This document shows positions 22,338-25,671 of a stretch of 25,671 nucleotides of DNA, one piece after another; position 1 is the first letter of the stretch; the number at the start of each line of letters is the position of its first letter. The notes beneath the pieces are model-generated. The model did not search any database. It was not told where the DNA came from and worked only from the letters and a program-made list of their open reading frames with translations. The stretch is from NCBI GenBank assembly GCA_045535305.1, contig JAZSLJ010000047.1, positions 1-25,671 on the forward strand, in the 5' to 3' direction. A program made the position numbers and the translations under genes. Source of the stretch: UBA1081 sp045535305. GTDB taxonomy: Bacteria > Bacillota > Clostridia > Oscillospirales > Acutalibacteraceae.

Positions 22338-23297
22338 ATGCAATCATTTTATGACGCACTTGCAGTACCTTTCGGTTATATACTGCATTTTTTCTACGAA
22401 TTTTCAGGCAACTATCTGCTTTCATTGGTATTGTTGGTTTTTATAGTAAAACTTGTCCTTTTACCTTCCTCAATCAAACAGCAGAAAAATTCCGCAAAGC
22501 AGTTAAGGCTTCAGCCCAAGCTTAACCGAATCAACCAGAAGTATTCAAACGGCGGTCAGATGACACGCGAAATGCAGATGAGAAAGCAGGAAGAAATACA
22601 GGAGCTTTACAGAAAAGAAGGCTTTAACCCCTCAACAAGCGGTTGTCTGCCTTTGCTTATCCAGTTCCCTGTTATGATCGGTCTTTACGGCGTTGTTTAC
22701 ACTCCTCTTTCAAAAGTATTACAGATTTCGCAGTCGCTTATTACAGAAGCCGCAAAGGCTTTAAACATCGCAACAGCAGATGCCAATACAACAAGACAGA
22801 TTGAAATTGCTATTCTTAACAAGCTTTCCGAATCAAACATTCCCGAAAGTCTTGCAAAATACAGTGAAGAAATCCTTGAATTAAAGGATCAGTTTATGCT
22901 TTTCGGCAAAATTGACCTTACATTAACACCTTCTTTCAAAGACCCGAGCATTTTATGGCTTATTCCGATTGCAACATTCGTTATCGGACTTGTTACAAGC
23001 TTTGTTATGTACGCAAGACAGAAAAAGACAAACCCCGAAATGGCAAGCAACCCCTCTATGGGCTGTATGACATTTATGTCCCCTGTTATGACTGTGGCAT
23101 TCACATTCATGTTCCCCGCAGGTGTTGGTGTTTACTGGATTCTTTCCAGCTTGTTCTCACTTATTCAGACTGTTATTCTTAACCAGGCATATTCACCTGA
23201 AAAAGTTATCGCAGGTTCAATGATTGACGGAACGGTTGAACGCCGCTCAAGAGAAGAATACATCAAAAAAATCAAAGATTTTACAGAAAAAAATTAA
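22338..23297 (+). CDS. yidC: YidC/Oxa1-family membrane protein insertase
   Basis: 319 residues. An N-terminal membrane segment, then the conserved core YNLL-like LLSLVLLVFIVKLVLLPSS, a cytoplasmic helical hairpin (KQQKNSAKQLRLQPKLNRIN, then QEEIQELYRKEGFNP) and further membrane segments, including FTFMFPAGVGVYWILSS. No lipobox, unlike B. subtilis SpoIIIJ; many clostridial forms lack one. The Arg in the groove of YidC is probably supplied by the Lys/Arg near the end of the first core helix. It inserts and folds small membrane proteins, alone or with SecYEG. Confidence 0.95.
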   Translation: MQSFYDALAVPFGYILHFFYEFSGNYLLSLVLLVFIVKLVLLPSSIKQQKNSAKQLRLQPKLNRINQKYSNGGQMTREMQMRKQEEIQELYRKEGFNPSTSGCLPLLIQFPVMIGLYGVVYTPLSKVLQISQSLITEAAKALNIATADANTTRQIEIAILNKLSESNIPESLAKYSEEILELKDQFMLFGKIDLTLTPSFKDPSILWLIPIATFVIGLVTSFVMYARQKKTNPEMASNPSMGCMTFMSPVMTVAFTFMFPAGVGVYWILSSLFSLIQTVILNQAYSPEKVIAGSMIDGTVERRSREEYIKKIKDFTEKN

Positions 23298-23327
23298 GCA
23301 ACAAATTAAATCAAAAAGGTGAAAAAA

Positions 23328-24281
23328 ATGATAAAAGAAGCTATTGCATCAGCTGCTACACTTGATGAAGCTATTGCTAAGGCTAAGGCTGCTCTCAACG
23401 CACCCGAAGAAGCTGATGTTAAATTTGATATAATCCAGAACGCACAGAAAAAAGTTTTCGGTCTTTTTGGCGGTAAGGATGCTAAGGTAAGAGCTTACTA
23501 CGAAGCTAAGGACGAGCCCAAGGCTGTTGTTAAGCCTGCTGCAACAAAGGCTCCCGAAAAGAAGGCTGCTGCTCCCGAAAAAGCAGAAAAGAAAGTTGTA
23601 AAGGCTTCAATGAATGCAGAAGACGATGCAGCAATCAAAAAGTACATCGAAACAATCATCAAAGGTATGGGCGTTGAAGATGTTACAATCACATCAACAG
23701 AAGAAGACGAAGAAACCGTTTACGAGCTTACAACAAGCGAAAATCACGGTGCAATCATCGGCAGACACGGCGAAACACTTGATGCTGTTCAGTACCTTGT
23801 AAGACTTTTTGCAAACAAGAACACAAAGGGCAACAAGAAAGTTTCAATTAACATAGGCGATTACAGAGAAAAGAGAGCTGAAAGCCTTAAGGAATTTGCT
23901 ACACGTTCAGCTTCTCAGGTACTCAAGTACGGCAGAAACGTTAAGCTTGACCCCATGAATCCCTACGAAAGAAGAATCATCCACACAACAATTCAGTCAA
24001 TCGAGGGTGTTACATCATTCTCTGTAGGTTCAGATTCCGAAAGAAGAGTTATTATTGCTCTTGAGGAAGGCGTGCAGCCCACTCACGGCGACAGACGCAG
24101 AGGCGGCAACCGCGGCGGTAACAGAGGCGGTAAAGGTGGCTACAACAGAGGCGGCAACCGTGGCGGCAGAAGCAACAATGCTTACAAGCCAAATGTTCCC
24201 GCAGACAGAGCTCCCAAGAGCGACGTTGCAGGCTCAAGATACGGCAAAATCGAAGTTAAAAAGCCTGACGTAACAGAATAA
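23328..24281 (+). CDS. khpB: KhpB/Jag RNA-binding protein with an RG-rich tail
   Basis: 317 residues from the ATG at 23328; AAGGTG lies 6 bases before it, and the GTG at 23319 lies inside this site. Domains in order: Jag_N (about 1-55, ending KKVFGLFGG), an Ala/Lys/Pro-rich linker (about 65-95), a KH domain with GxxG as GRHG (145-148), an R3H domain with R-x3-H in ERRIIH (about 212-217), and then an extra tail of about 30 residues rich in Arg and Gly (GGNRGGNRGGKGGYNRGG). KhpB binds many RNAs with KhpA and affects cell division and wall synthesis. The RG-rich tail is not part of the usual protein and resembles RGG RNA-binding tails. Last gene of the operon. Confidence 0.93.
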   Translation: MIKEAIASAATLDEAIAKAKAALNAPEEADVKFDIIQNAQKKVFGLFGGKDAKVRAYYEAKDEPKAVVKPAATKAPEKKAAAPEKAEKKVVKASMNAEDDAAIKKYIETIIKGMGVEDVTITSTEEDEETVYELTTSENHGAIIGRHGETLDAVQYLVRLFANKNTKGNKKVSINIGDYREKRAESLKEFATRSASQVLKYGRNVKLDPMNPYERRIIHTTIQSIEGVTSFSVGSDSERRVIIALEEGVQPTHGDRRRGGNRGGNRGGKGGYNRGGNRGGRSNNAYKPNVPADRAPKSDVAGSRYGKIEVKKPDVTE

Positions 24282-24299
24282 TAAAATAATCCAATGATA

Positions 24300-24337
24300 G
24301 GGAGACATTTCGTAAAGAATCTGTCTCCTTTTCTTTT
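24300..24337 (+). terminator. Terminator of the rpmH-khpB operon
   Basis: GGAGACA (24301-24307) pairs with TGTCTCC (24322-24328), with TTC/GAA extending inside, followed by TTTTCTTTT. Confidence 0.88.
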
Positions 24338-24339
24338 AT

Positions 24340-24386
24340 ATAAACACAAAAGCGGCACATTCCTCACGGAGCATGCCACTATAATA
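24340..24386 (-). terminator. Terminator of the small membrane protein gene
   Basis: On the minus strand AGTGGCAT pairs with ATGTGCCGCT (with G-U pairs and small bulges), and CTCC/GAGG extends the hairpin inside. TTTTGTGTTTAT follows. It faces the khpB terminator across a convergent junction. Confidence 0.65.
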
Positions 24387-24397
24387 AAATCATTTAA

Positions 24398-24568
24398 TTA
24401 ATTATTTCTGCCAAAAAAGAAGAAACCGTACAAAGCTATAACAAAACCTGCAAGCAATAATACTGTTGAGGCTATGGCAAAAACTAATATTTCCGAAAAC
24501 AGCGGAAGCACAGCGATGCCGCACAGCATTAAAAACATTCCGAATAATATAGTTGTTATTTTATCCAT
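24398..24568 (-). CDS. Small two-segment membrane protein, 56 residues
   Basis: Minus-strand frame with ATG at 24568, GAGGGTG about 7 bases before it, and TAA at 24398-24400. The product is short and very hydrophobic: MDKITTILFGMFLMLCGIAV, a SEIL turn, a second hydrophobic segment, and a basic end GRNN. Two transmembrane helices are likely. I do not recognise a family. The good ribosome site, the terminator below and the codon choice support a real gene. It converges with the rpmH-khpB operon and diverges from the carboxypeptidase gene. Confidence 0.7.
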   Translation of the reverse strand: MDKITTILFGMFLMLCGIAVLPLFSEILVFAIASTVLLLAGFVIALYGFFFFGRNN

Positions 24569-24768
24569 TTTTTCTCACCCTCTTTTTATACTCTGCAAAT
24601 TTATAAGTTTTATATATTTACTATAAATATTATATATAAGGCTCGGCACATTGTAAATACTTTTTATTTAAAAATCAAACAATATTAAAATAAATTTATA
24701 TTTTCTTTACAATTTATTATCCTTATCTTAAACTGTGTTATGTAAAATGTACCTGTAAGGAGGATAAT

Positions 24769-25428
24769 ATGAAAAAATTTATTTCAATTTTTATTATTAT
24801 TGCCCTTTCCGTGGGTATTGTTTTCGGCATACACAGCATTTTTGATAACAAAGTTGACGGGCATTACGTTGCAAACAATGCCGATCTGCCGGAAAATCTT
24901 ATACTTGTAAATGCGTGGAATCAAATTGACGATGATTATGAGATTGATCTGATAACATTGTCTAACGGCGAAAAGGTAAGCAAAATTATGTATCCCGACC
25001 TTCAGCAAATGTTCGACGATGCACGAGCATCAGGAATAGACCCCGTTGTAACGTCGGGTTACAGAACTATGGACAAGCAACAGCAGTTATATGACGACAA
25101 GGTGAATGAATACCGAAATGCAGGCTTTTCGCAAAGAGAAGCGGAGAAAGAAGCCGAAAAATGGGTTGCTTTGCCCGGCTGCAGTGAGCATCATACGGGA
25201 CTTGCGGTTGACATAAACGCCCGCGAAGGGTCAAGTGAAAAGGTGTACCAATGGCTCGCAAAGAATTGCCACAAGTACGGCTTTATTTTAAGGTATGTTG
25301 CAGACGCAACGGAAATAACAGGCATAAATTACGAGCCGTGGCATTTCAGATACGTAGGTTATGATGCGGCAGAATATATATACCAAAACGGGATAACTCT
25401 TGAAGAATATCTTGAAACAATAATTTAA
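24769..25428 (+). CDS. VanY-type D,D-carboxypeptidase (peptidase M15)
   Basis: 219 residues. One N-terminal membrane segment (4-24), then an extracellular M15 domain. Residues for zinc and catalysis: SxHxxGxAxD as SEHHTGLAVD (139-148; His141, Asp148), and Glu189 and His192 in YEPWHFRYVG. SGYRT (96-100) is the substrate-binding motif. It probably trims the terminal D-Ala of peptidoglycan stem peptides at the outer face of the membrane. It is housekeeping-like rather than part of a vancomycin cluster, since no van genes are nearby. AAGGAGG precedes the ATG by 7 bases. The last four sense codons (EYLETII ends ACA ATA ATT TAA) coincide with the terminal repeat of an adjacent palindromic element. 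Confidence 0.92.
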   Translation: MKKFISIFIIIALSVGIVFGIHSIFDNKVDGHYVANNADLPENLILVNAWNQIDDDYEIDLITLSNGEKVSKIMYPDLQQMFDDARASGIDPVVTSGYRTMDKQQQLYDDKVNEYRNAGFSQREAEKEAEKWVALPGCSEHHTGLAVDINAREGSSEKVYQWLAKNCHKYGFILRYVADATEITGINYEPWHFRYVGYDAAEYIYQNGITLEEYLETII

Positions 25429-25570
25429 CAATGCAAAATTCACAATTCACAATGCACAATTGATGAAAAGGCTCCGCCTTTTAAACCATTTTATATAGAG
25501 CGAAGCGGAACAAGCCGCTTGCGGCTTCCTTAATTGTGCATTTTGCATTCTGCATTGTGCATTAAATTTA
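25415..25570 (+). repeat. Palindromic MITE-like element, copy 5 (divergent subfamily)
   Basis: It begins with AAACAATAATTTAA inside the carboxypeptidase gene. The arms use AATGCACAATT words where the other copies use AATGTACAATT. The central hairpin AAAAGGCTCCGCCTTTT is followed by a second one, AAGCCGCTTGCGGCTT. The right arm ends TGTGCATTAAATTTAAAAC, where the usual inverted end is decayed. Clearly related to copies 1-4 in plan, different in sequence. Confidence 0.75.
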
Positions 25571-25587
25571 AAACAGGAGGAATTAAA

Positions 25588-25671
25588 ATGAGCAAAACTG
25601 CTAAAACTCTGTTAGCAATATTAATCGCAGTTGCGGTTGTTATGGGTATTGCATCAAGCATTATGACATAC
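25588..25671 (+). CDS. Start of an exported or membrane-anchored protein, cut by the window edge
   Basis: The first 28 residues only: MSKTAKTLLAILIAVAVVMG, then IASSIMTY. A basic start and a hydrophobic stretch form a signal peptide or membrane anchor. AGGAGG lies 7 bases before the ATG. The frame is still open at the window end. Family unknown. It follows the palindromic element directly. Confidence 0.6.
   Translation, partial: MSKTAKTLLAILIAVAVVMGIASSIMTY

Noticed and set aside
24769..25428. Vancomycin-resistance locus
   Set aside because: Only a VanY-type peptidase is present, without vanHAX or vanRS; such peptidases are common housekeeping enzymes.

Overview
The window looks like a chromosomal segment of a low-to-moderate-GC Gram-positive anaerobe of class Clostridia, probably from the Ruminococcaceae/Oscillospiraceae side. 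The grounds are the strong AGGAGG-type ribosome sites, consensus sigma-A promoters, a long-form HPF, a CotJC/Mn-catalase protein, GPH sugar symporters, tandem WYL regulators, and an rpmH-rnpA-yidD-yidC-khpB cluster with no dnaA beside it. The taxonomy is inference. Most genes are ordinary housekeeping or transport genes. The unusual content lies between them.

Layout. 1-125: fragments resembling eroded tRNAs. 253-2494: a two-gene WYL regulator operon (minus) with its own promoter and terminator. 2712-3854: an IS3-type transposase with a complete DDE triad. 3946-4666: a tRNA operon (minus; Val-Asp-Phe-Gly-Cys) with a consensus promoter and tandem, apparently duplicated terminator modules. 4744-8774: a cytoplasmic HSL-type esterase divergent from a trkA-trkH potassium uptake operon. 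8864-11831: three overlapping genes, acyltransferase / acyl-CoA (or acyl-ACP) synthetase / acyltransferase, resembling an unfused Aas lipid-recycling system. 11815-13565: a secreted alpha/beta hydrolase and a cysteine hydrolase (minus). 13649-14311: a Mn-catalase-like protein. 14371-14762: a palindrome array with a constant spacer and variable stems, followed by tRNA-Arg(CCG). 14893-15987: ychF. 16287-20378: a three-gene minus cluster (GPH symporter, PHP phosphoesterase, methionine gamma-lyase-family PLP enzyme). 20660-21187: hpf. 21451-24337: rpmH-rnpA-yidD-yidC-khpB. 24398-24568: a 56-residue membrane protein. 24769-25428: a VanY-type D,D-carboxypeptidase. 25588-end: the start of a further exported or anchored protein.

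Two kinds of non-coding structure stand out. First, five copies of a 108-155 bp palindromic, MITE-like element (terminal AAACAATAATTTA, central hairpin AAAGGGCTTCGCCCTTT) sit between genes, and four of the five coincide with or directly abut a TAA stop codon. Second, at 14474-14645, a constant ATGTAATC spacer alternates every 20-24 bp with short hairpins whose stems differ in sequence yet stay self-complementary. The array faces inward from both sides. I know of no named family for it, and it is the best candidate here for something undescribed.
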